The notes beneath the pieces were generated by a model, which was not told where the DNA came from, ran no database searches, and worked only from the letters and a program-made list of their open reading frames with translations. Position numbers and translations under genes: made by a program. Below are positions 53,519 through 63,047 of a DNA stretch of 64,000 nucleotides, in pieces. Source of the stretch: Basilea psittacipulmonis DSM 24701 (lineage in GTDB: Bacteria > Pseudomonadota > Gammaproteobacteria > Burkholderiales > Burkholderiaceae_B); assembly GCF_000743945.1 (NCBI RefSeq), contig NZ_CP009238.1, positions 868,001 to 932,000 on the forward strand. Reading direction: 5' to 3'. The stretch's first letter is position 1. Every line of letters begins with the position of its first letter.

Positions 53519-55756
53519 CTAATCTCTAATACGAGAGATTTTGCCCACTTGTCCAATATTCCGAATGCTTTTAATCACGCGTGCTAGATGTTGTCGGTTA
53601 TCCACTTCTATCGTGATGTCAACATCAACAATCTCGGTGCGTTGATCAGGCATATTTAACTGAGTAATATTGGCATTAGCATTTGAAATTTGTGCGGCAA
53701 TGCGAGCAATCATGCCTTTTTCATTCAGATGTGACACACGGATTCTGACGGGTAATCCTTTGGCAGGCTGACTATCCCAGTTAACCTTAATCCATTTGTT
53801 GGGTTCAAGTGATTTCTGCTGGAGAGCAAGGCGACAATCATCCGTATGGACAATCAAACCGCTACCTGGGCGAATAAACGCAATAATTGAATCTCCAGGA
53901 ATAGGGCAACAACAATGAGATAACTGTACAGTTTGGCCTTCGTTTCCTTGGATGGTAATGCCTTGTTCTTTGAGTTCATCCGTTTGTTGGTAATCGTTTA
54001 CCGTCGTTTCAAAAATCTCTAGATTATTTGTCGAGGTAAAACGATGAGCCACCACTGCTGCTAAACGATGTCCCAAGCCAATATCGGCCAGAATTTCTTC
54101 AATAGAATTTGCATTCGTACTTTTGATTAAATTCGTCCAGATAGGGTTATCATCGCTAGGATAGGGGATGTTCAAAGATTGGGTCGCTTGTTCCAATAAT
54201 CGTTTCCCAAACTCAACGGCATCTTGGTATTTCAGTGTTTTGAGATAATGACGAATTTGGGCTCTGGCACGTCCTGTTTTCACGACATTGAGCCATTGGA
54301 TGTTTGGAACCGCATCAGGAGCTGTCACAATCTCAACCATGTCTCCACTTTTGATGACGGTCTCTAAAGGCACGACTTCCTGATTAATTTTGGCACTGAC
54401 CGCATGATTACCAATAGAGGTATGGATATTATAAGCAAAGTCAATGGTGGTCGCTCCACGTGGTAGCGAGATAATCTTACCTTTGGGGGTGAGTACAAAA
54501 ATATCTTCAGGGAATAAATCAACCTTGATGGCATCGATAAATTCTTGAGAGTCGCCAGTTGTCTGGTTTTGGATATCCAAAAGTGACTGCATCCATCGAT
54601 GAGTTTGTTGTTGTAATTCACTGAGCGTGACTTGATCGTTTTTGTAAATCCAGTGAGCAGCTACCCCAGTTTCGGCTATTTGGTCCATCTCTTTTGTACG
54701 AATTTGGAATTCAATTGGCGTACCATAAGGGCCTACCAAGGTCGTGTGCAACGATTGATAACCATTGAGTTTAGGAATAGCAATATAGTCTTTGAATTTT
54801 CCAGGTACAGGGCGGTAAATCTGATGAATCACGCCTAAAGCAAGGTAGCAATCCGACAGTTTTTCGACCACAATACGAAAACCATAAATATCCAACACGT
54901 CTGAAAAAGACTTCTTTTGTTCCAACATCTTATTGTAGATGCTGTATAGAGATTTTTCGCGTCCAGAAATCGTAGCCTTGATGCCTTGTTGTGGCAAGGT
55001 TTCTTGAATCTTTTTGGAAATCGTTTCAAGAACTTGTCGGCCATTGCCTTGGGCACTTTTAATCGCTTTCTCAAGGGTTTTATAACGATTAGGATAACTG
55101 GCCGCAAAACACAAATCATGTAATTCTCTCACTAAGCCATTCAGTCCTAAACGATTGGCAATGGGAGCGTAAATATCTAAGGTTTCTCGCGATACTCTGC
55201 GTTTTTGGGCGGCTGAACAAGCATCCAAAGTTCGCATATTATGTAGCCTGTCTGCTAGTTTTATCAAAATAACGCGAATGTCTTTTGACATGGCCAAAAG
55301 CATTTTTCGGAAACTTTCAGCTTGTTGTTCGGCTTTCGATGCAAATTGGATTTTGTCGAGTTTGGTTAAACCATCCACCAAGTCTGCTACATCGTCATTA
55401 AACTTTTCTTTTAGTGTGTCTTTCGAGACGTTTTGGTCTTCAATCACATCGTGAAGCAAAGCAGCCATCAAGGCGTTTGCATCTAACTTCCATGAGGCAC
55501 AAATCTCCGTGACGGCCACAGGGTGAGTAATATAGGGTTCTCCACCGTGTCTGAACTGGGTTTTATGAGCTTCTTTAGCAAAAAGATAAGCCTGTTTCAC
55601 TTTTTCAACGTCACTGACGTTCATATAAGTGTGACAAATTTCTGCTAAATGTCTGAAGTAATATCCTGACTCGGAGGGGGTAGGTGCATCTTCTTTGGAC
55701 GCGTTGTATTTAAATACTTTAAATAAAGAAGATTTACTCAGCCGCATAAGACGCAC
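53519..55756 (-). CDS. spoT: Bifunctional (p)ppGpp synthetase/hydrolase
   Basis: A 745-aa RelA/SpoT homologue controlling the stringent response. The HD hydrolase domain is intact (GEPYITHPVAVTEIC, ALLHDVIEDQ); the synthetase domain has GREKSLYSIYNKM, VLDIYGFRIVV and PVPGKFKDYIAIPKLNGYQSLHTTL; then TGS (LPRGATTIDFAYNIHT) and a C-terminal ACT domain. The intact HD domain separates it from synthetase-only RelA. It is the third gene of gmk-rpoZ-spoT, 14 bp after rpoZ. The two in-frame ATGs at the start leave the N-terminus open by a few residues. Confidence 0.96.
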   Translation of the reverse strand: MRLMRLSKSSLFKVFKYNASKEDAPTPSESGYYFRHLAEICHTYMNVSDVEKVKQAYLFAKEAHKTQFRHGGEPYITHPVAVTEICASWKLDANALMAALLHDVIEDQNVSKDTLKEKFNDDVADLVDGLTKLDKIQFASKAEQQAESFRKMLLAMSKDIRVILIKLADRLHNMRTLDACSAAQKRRVSRETLDIYAPIANRLGLNGLVRELHDLCFAASYPNRYKTLEKAIKSAQGNGRQVLETISKKIQETLPQQGIKATISGREKSLYSIYNKMLEQKKSFSDVLDIYGFRIVVEKLSDCYLALGVIHQIYRPVPGKFKDYIAIPKLNGYQSLHTTLVGPYGTPIEFQIRTKEMDQIAETGVAAHWIYKNDQVTLSELQQQTHRWMQSLLDIQNQTTGDSQEFIDAIKVDLFPEDIFVLTPKGKIISLPRGATTIDFAYNIHTSIGNHAVSAKINQEVVPLETVIKSGDMVEIVTAPDAVPNIQWLNVVKTGRARAQIRHYLKTLKYQDAVEFGKRLLEQATQSLNIPYPSDDNPIWTNLIKSTNANSIEEILADIGLGHRLAAVVAHRFTSTNNLEIFETTVNDYQQTDELKEQGITIQGNEGQTVQLSHCCCPIPGDSIIAFIRPGSGLIVHTDDCRLALQQKSLEPNKWIKVNWDSQPAKGLPVRIRVSHLNEKGMIARIAAQISNANANITQLNMPDQRTEIVDVDITIEVDNRQHLARVIKSIRNIGQVGKISRIRD

Positions 55757-55770
55757 CTCATGATGTGGAA

Positions 55771-55977
55771 TTAGGTCGATAGTTTTCTAAGCATCTCTAT
55801 GCCTGTTTGTCCAGCAGCGATTTCGCGAAGTGCCGTAACGGTAGGTTTATCTTTATTCGGTTCAACGCGAGGTTCGTGTCCTTGGGCAAGTTCGCGAGCA
55901 CGACAAGTTGCCGCTAAAGTCAATACAAAACGGTTAGGAATTTTCTGGATACAATCTTCAATAGTAATACGAGCCAT
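55771..55977 (-). CDS. rpoZ: RNA polymerase omega subunit
   Basis: Omega (68 aa) helps assemble and stabilise RNA polymerase. The sequence [21 protein letters not shown] and [12 protein letters not shown] are the conserved N-terminal half; [13 protein letters not shown] ends the fold. It lies between gmk and spoT, the classic order. The length is slightly shorter than E. coli omega (91 aa) but normal for betaproteobacteria. Confidence 0.97.
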   Translation of the reverse strand: MARITIEDCIQKIPNRFVLTLAATCRARELAQGHEPRVEPNKDKPTVTALREIAAGQTGIEMLRKLST

Positions 55978-55994
55978 ATGGGTTCCTTAAATGA

Positions 55995-56618
55995 TTAAAT
56001 CGTAAAAGAATCAAAGAGTTTTTCGTGACGCAAGCGTTGTTTTTCATAAGTAAGTCTTGCTGCAGAAAAAATGCTCTGTAGTTCTTTTAAGGCAGTGTTG
56101 AATTCATTGTTGATAATAACATATTCGCACTCGTTTGCGTGTTCGATTTCATGACGGGCAGCGAATAGGCGTTGTTTTATTACATCTTCCGAATCTTGTG
56201 CACGATTTCTAAGACGTTTTTCTAATTCCTCAATAGAGGGGGGCAAAATAAAAATACTGGTGATATCAGGGTAAATATTTCTGACTTGTTTGGCACCTTG
56301 ATAATCAATTTCCAGTAGAATATCTTCGCCTTTTGCTAAACATTCATCGATAGGTGGTTTAGGCGTGCCATAGTAATGACCATGGACTTTGGCCCATTCT
56401 AATAAGTTGTTTTCATCACGTAGCTTAAAAAATTCCTCTTCTTCTAAGAAATAATATTCTCGACCATTTTGTTCGCCAGGACGCGGTTTTCGGGTGGTGC
56501 AAGAGATGGATAATTTAATGTTAGGATTATCTTTTAGAAGTGCTTGGATTAAGCTAGATTTTCCTGCACCGCTGGGGGCAGAAATCATAAACATATTACC
56601 GATATAGTTGTGCATCAT
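55995..56618 (-). CDS. gmk: Guanylate kinase
   Basis: Gmk (207 aa) phosphorylates GMP to GDP. The P-loop is [10 protein letters not shown] (about residues 13-22); [20 protein letters not shown] binds [16 protein letters not shown] and FILPPS follow in order. The gene opens gmk-rpoZ-spoT. Two ATG codons at the start (MMHNYIG) leave a one-codon doubt. Confidence 0.96.
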   Translation of the reverse strand: MMHNYIGNMFMISAPSGAGKSSLIQALLKDNPNIKLSISCTTRKPRPGEQNGREYYFLEEEEFFKLRDENNLLEWAKVHGHYYGTPKPPIDECLAKGEDILLEIDYQGAKQVRNIYPDITSIFILPPSIEELEKRLRNRAQDSEDVIKQRLFAARHEIEHANECEYVIINNEFNTALKELQSIFSAARLTYEKQRLRHEKLFDSFTI

Positions 56619-56713
56619 TTTTGGTTTAGTTTTTGAAAAAATAGCATATGGGCGTGTTAGAATGATTCACTTATTTTACTCTAGCTTGCTTAACGAAACA
56701 ACGGAAAATACGG

Positions 56714-57370
56714 ATGGAATATATATCATTTATCGTTGACTTTATTCTTCATATTGATCAGCATCTCATGTTTTTAACCAGTCAATACGGTGCTTGGATA
56801 TATATTATTTTGTTTTTAATTGTTTTCGCTGAAACAGGGTTGGTGGTAACGCCTTTCTTGCCAGGTGATTCCTTATTGTTTGCAGCAGGGAGCATCGCTG
56901 CCTTAGGTGGCATGAATATTTATGCGATGATAGGCTTGTTACTGGTGGCTGCTATATTGGGCGATGCGACGAATTTTGCGGTAGGAAAATATTTTGGCGA
57001 AAACTTGTTCAAACATCCTGATTCTAAAATTTTCAAACAGTCTCATCTTGAGAAAACGCATGCGTTTTACGAGAAATATGGTGGTAAAACCATTATTCTG
57101 GCGAGATTTATTCCTATCGTTCGCACCTTTGCTCCTTTTGTTGCGGGGATGGGAAAAATGCACTACGGAAAATTTGCTTTGTACAACGTTGTGGGTGCTT
57201 TCTTGTGGGTGATTGGGTTTTCTTTACTGGGCTATTTCTTTGGTAATTTGGATATCGTTAAACGCAATTTAAGCCTTGTATTAATCGCTATTATTGTGAT
57301 TTCCTTTTTGCCAATATTGATTGAATGGGGTCGATACCGGATGCAAAAAAATCGTTCCTCAAAAAATTAA
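56714..57370 (+). CDS. DedA-family membrane protein
   Basis: A 218-aa integral membrane protein of the DedA/VTT superfamily, with about five to six hydrophobic segments. [20 protein letters not shown] and [27 protein letters not shown] are the family signature, including the conserved arginines. DedA proteins flip or recycle undecaprenyl phosphate or phospholipids and help keep the proton motive force. The gene is divergent from gmk. Downstream lies a repeat-rich intergenic region. Confidence 0.92.
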   Translation: MEYISFIVDFILHIDQHLMFLTSQYGAWIYIILFLIVFAETGLVVTPFLPGDSLLFAAGSIAALGGMNIYAMIGLLLVAAILGDATNFAVGKYFGENLFKHPDSKIFKQSHLEKTHAFYEKYGGKTIILARFIPIVRTFAPFVAGMGKMHYGKFALYNVVGAFLWVIGFSLLGYFFGNLDIVKRNLSLVLIAIIVISFLPILIEWGRYRMQKNRSSKN

Positions 57371-57388
57371 TGATGAACGATGATGGCC

Positions 57389-57483
57389 CCAAGATCTGAT
57401 TCACTTTTTGGTGAGCTGCAAAAAGAAATGATACTAGCACCTTGGGCCACACATCCAAGATCTGATTCACTTTTTGGTGAGCT
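57389..57483 (+). repeat. Two exact 29-bp direct repeats, 66 bp apart
   Basis: The 29 bp at 57389-57417 recur exactly at 57455-57483; each contains AAGATCTGATTCAC and the small dyad TCACTTTTTGGTGA. They begin 18 bp after the dedA-type gene. Possible transcription-ending or regulatory elements; no T-run typical of a terminator follows. Confidence 0.85.
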
Positions 57484-57553
57484 TATCACTAACGACACAT
57501 CAATAAGGTTTCTAACACACAGAGAGGCTTTCGATCTGACTATAATTAGCACG

Positions 57554-57770
57554 GCACATAGACATACCTTGTAACGGGCGACAATTAACACACAAACACG
57601 CCTTGGGAACAGTAGCCATTAGTGAACGATTAACCAGTGCTTCCATCCAAAGGCGTGTGACATAGGCCTACCTTGTAAATGACGACAATTACCACACAAA
57701 CACGCCTTGGGAATAGTAGTCATTAGTGAACGATCAACCAGTGCTTTCATCCAAAGGCGTGTGACATAGA
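57554..57770. repeat. Two tandem ~104-bp units, each with a long inverted repeat
   Basis: Two copies with a 104-bp period (for example ACACGCCTTGG at 57596 and 57700). Inside each copy ACACGCCTTGG pairs with CCAAAGGCGTGT across about 40 bp, so each unit can fold into a large hairpin (57596-57658 and 57700-57762). The copies differ at about ten positions. They lie in the convergent space between the DedA gene and yicC. Confidence 0.85.
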
Positions 57771-57788
57771 AGTGCTAAACACTCACTA

Positions 57789-58694
57789 TTATTCAATGTT
57801 TTGGACCTGCTCGCGAATTTTATCGATGAATAGTTTCAGATCCATGGATGCTTTGGTTTGCTCCAAAGAAAATGATTTTGACCCTAAGGTATTAGACTCT
57901 CTATTCATCTCTTGACATAGAAAATCTAATCGTTTTCCACTAGAATCTGAGCCATTTTTCAGGATGTTTTTGGCCTCGATAATATGAGATTCTAAACGTG
58001 TGATTTCTTCAGCCACATCATTACGAATCGAAAAAATATTGATTTCTTGATTGATGCGTAAACTCAATTCTTGTCCTGAAATTTGACTTAAATTTTCCAA
58101 TGCAATGACAGAATTTAAGGTCTCGGTCAAACGCTGTGTCATACGTTCTTTTTGTTGGGCCAATAAATCGGGTAATTGGGATTTTAAAAACGTGATGATT
58201 TGACTCATTTGCTCAAGATAGTCAAATAGGGCGGTGGCTAATCGTTGTCCTTCGCGTAAACGATTGGCGTTAAAATTCTGGATAGCATGCTCAAATGCTT
58301 CATTAAACAAAGCAATCCACTGTTCATCGGTTTCACTTGGCAGTTTTTGTTGTGTTTGCCAATTAAGCATTTCATTTAAGCTCGGTGGTGCTGTGTTGGG
58401 GATTTTGTTTAGTGCTTGTTGATAAAGGGCTTGAAATAAAGCGAGTGTCTCATCTTTTAGTTGATAAGATACGGCATCAATACGACGTTGGTAGTTCAGT
58501 TTTATTTCAACCTTTCCTCTTTTTAGATGAGAAGCGATTTTTTCACGAATCATGGCCTCTAATCCATTTAACTCTTCAGGTAAACGAATATTCAGATCCA
58601 AATAACGACTATTGACAGAACGTAGGTCAATGTTTAAGGTGCCAAAATTAGATTGGGCTGTGCCATTGGCAAAAGCAGTCATGCTATGAATCAT
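57789..58694 (-). CDS. yicC: YicC-family endoribonuclease
   Basis: A 301-aa YicC/YloC protein, a conserved family shown in E. coli to be an endoribonuclease. MIHSMTAFANG, VNSRYLDLNIRLPEEL, the central HLKRGKVEIKL segment and the C-terminal SSGKRLDFLCQEMNRESNTLGSKS (with the Arg-rich catalytic end) are present. A frame is open to 58757, but those 21 extra residues are not family-like; the start at 58694 has GAGAAGAAAC upstream. It is divergent from rph, a pairing seen in many proteobacteria. Confidence 0.93.
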   Translation of the reverse strand: MIHSMTAFANGTAQSNFGTLNIDLRSVNSRYLDLNIRLPEELNGLEAMIREKIASHLKRGKVEIKLNYQRRIDAVSYQLKDETLALFQALYQQALNKIPNTAPPSLNEMLNWQTQQKLPSETDEQWIALFNEAFEHAIQNFNANRLREGQRLATALFDYLEQMSQIITFLKSQLPDLLAQQKERMTQRLTETLNSVIALENLSQISGQELSLRINQEINIFSIRNDVAEEITRLESHIIEAKNILKNGSDSSGKRLDFLCQEMNRESNTLGSKSFSLEQTKASMDLKLFIDKIREQVQNIE

Positions 58695-58770
58695 GTTTCT
58701 TCTCATTAGATGGTTAGCGTAAAATGTTATTATAACGCTATGATGAGAAGATAACATTTAGGAAAAAAGA

Positions 58771-59493
58771 ATGAATACGAATTTTCACCGTCCATCAGGC
58801 CGTCAATATAATGAAATACGCGATGTCAAAGTCACCCGTCAATACACCAAATATGCAGAAGGATCGGTATTGATTGAAGTAGGTGATACCCATGTTTTAT
58901 GTAATGCCAGTGTCATCGATTCCGTGCCTGGTTTTTTGCGTGGCAAAGGACAAGGTTGGGTGACGGCAGAATATAGTCTTTTGCCTCGTGCGACGCATAC
59001 GCGTTCTGATCGTGAGGCAGCACGCGGTAAACAGTCTGGTCGTACGCAAGAAATCCAACGTTTAATTGGTCGCAGTCTGCGAGGTGTTGTGGATTTAGAA
59101 AAGCTAGGCGAACGAACGATTCATCTGGATTGTGATGTGATTCAGGCTGATGGTGGTACGCGTTGTGCCAGTATTACAGGTGCTTGGATTGCATTAAGAG
59201 ATGCGATCAATAGCCTGATGGAAAACGGTTTATTAGATGAAAATCCTTTGAAGGATCAAGTTGCGGCTATTTCTGTGGGAATGTATAAAGGTTATCCTGT
59301 ATTAGATTTGGATTATGCAGAAGATAGTGATTGTGATGCCGATATGAATATTGTCATGACAGGGAAAGGCAAGTTTATTGAAGTTCAAGGTACAGCAGAA
59401 GGGCATGAATTCAGTCGTTCAGAGCTTAACACATTGTTGGACTTATCTGAGTTAGGTATTGCTTCATTATTAAACATTCAGGAGCAAGCATAA
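58771..59493 (+). CDS. rph: Ribonuclease PH
   Basis: RNase PH (240 aa) trims the 3' ends of tRNA precursors using phosphate. [38 protein letters not shown] (phosphate-binding arginines), [19 protein letters not shown] and [19 protein letters not shown] are typical. The length matches E. coli RNase PH (238 aa). It overlaps rdgB by one base, so rph-rdgB-hemW are co-transcribed. Confidence 0.97.
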   Translation: MNTNFHRPSGRQYNEIRDVKVTRQYTKYAEGSVLIEVGDTHVLCNASVIDSVPGFLRGKGQGWVTAEYSLLPRATHTRSDREAARGKQSGRTQEIQRLIGRSLRGVVDLEKLGERTIHLDCDVIQADGGTRCASITGAWIALRDAINSLMENGLLDENPLKDQVAAISVGMYKGYPVLDLDYAEDSDCDADMNIVMTGKGKFIEVQGTAEGHEFSRSELNTLLDLSELGIASLLNIQEQA

Positions 59494-60101
59494 TGTCCGT
59501 GAAACGAAAAATCGTATTGGCTTCTAATAATAAAGGCAAAATCGCTGAATTTCAAAAAATGTTAGCACCTTTGAATTGGGAAGTGCTTGCTCAAGGCGAT
59601 TGTGGAGTTAGTGAGGTCAACGAGGTTCATCATACTTTTTTAGAAAACGCTTTATTGAAAGCCAGACATGCCAGTGAAGTCACAGGATTGCCTGCTTTGG
59701 CAGATGATTCGGGTATTGTGGTAGAGGCTTTAAATGGTCAGCCAGGTGTCTATTCTGCTCGATACGCTTTGATGAATGGTCGAGAAAAGGGAGATGTATC
59801 AAATAATGCCTATCTGATTGAACAATTACAAGGTTGTGCCAATCGTCGAGCATCTTATGTGGCTGTGTTAGTGTTCCTTAACCACGCTCAAGATCCGAAC
59901 CCTTTGGTGGCTCAAGGTATCTGGACAGGAGAGATTGTTGACGATGCTCGAGGCGAACATGGATTTGGCTATGATCCTCATTTCTATTTGCCTGATTTAG
60001 GCTGTACGGCTGCTCAGTTATCACCTGAACAAAAAAATACATACAGTCATCGAGCTCAAGCACTGAAAAAACTTTTTGAGATGATTCATGCTGTCGATTA
60101 A
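59493..60101 (+). CDS. rdgB: dITP/XTP pyrophosphatase (non-canonical purine NTPase)
   Basis: RdgB/HAM1 (202 aa) removes deaminated purine nucleotides (dITP, XTP). LASNNKGKIAEFQKML is the N-terminal signature, ALADDSGIVVEALNGQPGVYSARYA contains the catalytic acid, and HGFGYDPHFYLPDLG with SHRAQALKKL completes the family set. It overlaps rph by one base and hemW by 14 bp. Confidence 0.97.
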   Translation: MSVKRKIVLASNNKGKIAEFQKMLAPLNWEVLAQGDCGVSEVNEVHHTFLENALLKARHASEVTGLPALADDSGIVVEALNGQPGVYSARYALMNGREKGDVSNNAYLIEQLQGCANRRASYVAVLVFLNHAQDPNPLVAQGIWTGEIVDDARGEHGFGYDPHFYLPDLGCTAAQLSPEQKNTYSHRAQALKKLFEMIHAVD

Positions 60102-61332
60102 GCCACTTCAACCTGATTTATCGCATGGTTTGCCGCCTTTATCGTTGTATATTCATGTACCTTGGTGTGTACAAAAATGTCCGTATTGTGACTTTAATTC
60201 ACATGGTATTGGTCAACAATCTTCCGACCAAGTGATTCAGTTTTTTTATTCCAAACAAAGCTTACCTGTTGCTCAAGAGATTCCTGAGGAACGTTATTTT
60301 CAAGCATTAAAAAGCGATTTAGAACAGCAGTTACCTGATTTTTGGGGTCGTCCGATTTATTCTGTTTTTTTTGGTGGCGGTACGCCTAGTTTATTATCTG
60401 CAGAGACAATTGATCGTATTTTGTCCATGGTGAGAAGTTACTGTCAACTCGTTCCTGATGCAGAAATTACCCTAGAAGCAAACCCTGGAACAGCAGAAGC
60501 CGCTCGTTTTGCTGACTATGTATCAGCAGGCGTGAATCGTTTTTCTCTGGGTATTCAAAGTTTTGATGATACCTTACTACGCAGAATTGGTCGTATTCAT
60601 GATGCACATCAAGCACGTTGTGCGATTGAAATGGCACAAAAGCTGACTCATCGCGTGAACCTAGATATTATGTTTGGCTTACCCGGTCAAAGTCTAGAAG
60701 CGAGTAAAAAGGATATTCAAGAGGCGTTATCCTATGGCACAGAACATTTGTCTTTGTACCAGTTTACGTTAGAACCCAATACTTATTTTGCTACCCATGT
60801 GCCTGATGATTTGCCTGATGATGAATGTTTATTTGAGATGCAAGAACAAGCAGAACATCTCACTGCTGCAGTAGGAATGGAGCGGTATGAAGTCTCTGCT
60901 TATGCACGTGGTGTTTCAGCTCGTTGCCTGCATAATCTGAACTACTGGAGCTTTGGCGACTATATTGGGATTGGTCCAGGCGCTCATGGAAAGATTAGTT
61001 TTCCTAATCGTATTATGCGGACGGTCAAAGTCTCTCACCCAGAACGTTGGATACAAGCCTGTTTACAGCAAGATGGCAGTCATGTGAATACTCATGATGT
61101 GACGGTCGATGATCTACCATTTGAATTTATGTTAAATGCGTTGCGTCTAAAAAATGGCGTACCCACTCATTATTATCAAGATCATACGGGACTGCCTTTG
61201 AATACCGTGATGAAATCTATCGATAGGGCGGTGCAAAAAGGTTTGATGAGTGATGATCCTTTGGTCATTAAAACCACCGAAACGGGTTGGCGTTTCTTAA
61301 GTGATGTCCAAAGTCTGTTTTTGGAAGCGTAA
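60088..61332 (+). CDS. hemW: Heme chaperone HemW (radical SAM, HemN-like)
   Basis: A 414-aa radical SAM protein. The Fe-S ligands lie in HVPWCVQKCPYCDFNSHG (Cys-x3-Cys-x2-Cys), with VFFGGGTPSLL and LEANPGT following. CLHNLNYWSFGDYIGIGPGAHG is the HNxxYW motif that marks HemW heme chaperones and separates them from coproporphyrinogen oxidase HemN. It delivers heme to respiratory enzymes. A terminator follows directly after the stop. Confidence 0.92.
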   Translation: MLSIKPLQPDLSHGLPPLSLYIHVPWCVQKCPYCDFNSHGIGQQSSDQVIQFFYSKQSLPVAQEIPEERYFQALKSDLEQQLPDFWGRPIYSVFFGGGTPSLLSAETIDRILSMVRSYCQLVPDAEITLEANPGTAEAARFADYVSAGVNRFSLGIQSFDDTLLRRIGRIHDAHQARCAIEMAQKLTHRVNLDIMFGLPGQSLEASKKDIQEALSYGTEHLSLYQFTLEPNTYFATHVPDDLPDDECLFEMQEQAEHLTAAVGMERYEVSAYARGVSARCLHNLNYWSFGDYIGIGPGAHGKISFPNRIMRTVKVSHPERWIQACLQQDGSHVNTHDVTVDDLPFEFMLNALRLKNGVPTHYYQDHTGLPLNTVMKSIDRAVQKGLMSDDPLVIKTTETGWRFLSDVQSLFLEA

Positions 61333-61360
61333 AAAAAGGAGCGAGTCGTATCGCTCCTTT
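61331..61360. terminator. Bidirectional terminator between hemW and fhs
   Basis: AAAGGAGCGA pairs perfectly with TCGCTCCTTT (10 bp, 6-nt loop). On the minus strand a run of seven T follows, right after the fhs stop; on the plus strand it overlaps the last base of hemW's stop codon, where the T-run is short. It mainly serves fhs. Confidence 0.88.
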
Positions 61361-61370
61361 ATGCTAAAGC

Positions 61371-63026
61371 TTAGAATAAACCTGAAATCACACCGTTTTC
61401 ATCGATATCGATCTTGTTGGCTGCAGGTTCTTTGGGTAAACCTGGCATCTTCATCATATTGCCACATAAGGCAACGACAAAGCCAGCCCCAGCCGATAAG
61501 GTTAAACCGCGAACGGTGATATCAAAGCCTTCTGGGCAACCTAATAATTTTGCATTATCACTAAGTGAGTATTGAGTTTTTGCCATACAAATAGGTAAGT
61601 GACTATAGCCCAACTCAGTGAAACTGCGAATATCCTCTAGTGCCTCAGTGGTAAACTGTACATCACGAGCTCCATAGACACGTCTAGCGATGGTACGGAT
61701 TTTTTCTTCAATGCTAAGATTTAAGTCATAAGCATATTGGAAATTAGCTGAGCTATGTTCAATCGCTGCCAATACTTTTTCAGCAACGGGAACACCACCT
61801 AAACCGCCTTTTGCCCAAACTTCGGCTAAAGCGACTTCAAAACCATGTTCTTTGCCTGCGTTTTGAATCACCGCTAATTCATCATCGGTATCCGCGACAA
61901 AACGATTGATAGCCACAACAACAGGCAGTCCAAACACTTCTTTTAGGTTTTTAACATGTTTGAGTAGGTTAGGAAGTCCTTTTTTCAAAGCTTCAACATT
62001 TTCTTCGTTTAACTTCGCACGTTCAACACCACCATTGTATTTTAAAGCACGAACGGTTGCGACAACCACGGCCACGTCGGGTTTGTTACCAGATAAGCGG
62101 CACTTGATATCGCAGAATTTTTCTGCTCCTAGATCCGCACCAAAGCCAGCTTCTGTAACAACATAATCGCCTAAGCTTAATGCTAAATCCGTGGCAATGA
62201 CAGAGTTACAACCATGAGCGATATTGGCAAATGGACCACCGTGAATAATCGCTGGTGTACCACCTAAAGTTTGTACAAGATTAGGCTTGATGGCATCTTT
62301 CAATAATGCAGCCATCGCCCCTTGAGCTTGTAGTTCTTTGGCATAAACAGGTTTTTTGTCATACGTATAAGCTACGAGGATATTGCCGAGTCTTTCTTTA
62401 AGATCATTTAAATCTTTGGCTAGACAAAAAATTGCCATCACTTCAGATGCCACCGTAATATCAAAACCATCAGCACGAGAAACGCCATCGACAGGTTTAC
62501 CCAGACCACTAATAATATGTCTTAATTGACGATCATTCATATCGATCACACGTCTCCATAGTACACGTTTCGGATCGATGTTAAGACTATTGCCTTGGTA
62601 AATGTGATTATCTATTAAAGCCGCTAATAGGTTATTGGCAGAGGTAATGGCATGAAAGTCTCCCGTGAAATGTAGGTTAATATCCTCCATCGGTACAACT
62701 TGTGAGTAACCACCTCCTGCAGCACCACCTTTGACTCCAAAAACAGGACCTAGTGAAGGTTCGCGAAGTGCCACAACAGCTTTTTTGCCCATACAACGTA
62801 GGGCATCTGTTAAACCAATCGTAATCGTGGTTTTGCCTTCACCAGCGGGCGTAGGGTTAATGGCCGTTACTAGAATCAGTTTTCCTTTTTTGCCAGAAGG
62901 TTGTTTATTGATTTTTGCCTTATAGTGACCATAAGCTTCATATTCATGTTCGGATAAACCTAGTAATTTAGCAATCTCATGAATAGGTTGCATCTTGTGT
63001 TGCTGTGCGATTTCTACGTCTGTCAT
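61371..63026 (-). CDS. fhs: Formate-tetrahydrofolate ligase
   Basis: Fhs (551 aa) joins formate to tetrahydrofolate with ATP, feeding one-carbon metabolism. [18 protein letters not shown] is the P-loop region; [36 protein letters not shown] is a diagnostic run of the family, and [16 protein letters not shown] and [14 protein letters not shown] follow. GGGAGTCACA precedes the ATG. It lies 21 bp after dadA on the same strand, so the two probably form one transcript; released glycine or serine carbons could link the two reactions, but that is inference. Confidence 0.97.
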   Translation of the reverse strand: MTDVEIAQQHKMQPIHEIAKLLGLSEHEYEAYGHYKAKINKQPSGKKGKLILVTAINPTPAGEGKTTITIGLTDALRCMGKKAVVALREPSLGPVFGVKGGAAGGGYSQVVPMEDINLHFTGDFHAITSANNLLAALIDNHIYQGNSLNIDPKRVLWRRVIDMNDRQLRHIISGLGKPVDGVSRADGFDITVASEVMAIFCLAKDLNDLKERLGNILVAYTYDKKPVYAKELQAQGAMAALLKDAIKPNLVQTLGGTPAIIHGGPFANIAHGCNSVIATDLALSLGDYVVTEAGFGADLGAEKFCDIKCRLSGNKPDVAVVVATVRALKYNGGVERAKLNEENVEALKKGLPNLLKHVKNLKEVFGLPVVVAINRFVADTDDELAVIQNAGKEHGFEVALAEVWAKGGLGGVPVAEKVLAAIEHSSANFQYAYDLNLSIEEKIRTIARRVYGARDVQFTTEALEDIRSFTELGYSHLPICMAKTQYSLSDNAKLLGCPEGFDITVRGLTLSAGAGFVVALCGNMMKMPGLPKEPAANKIDIDENGVISGLF

Positions 63027-63047
63027 ATTGTGACTCCCAGTGTCAGT

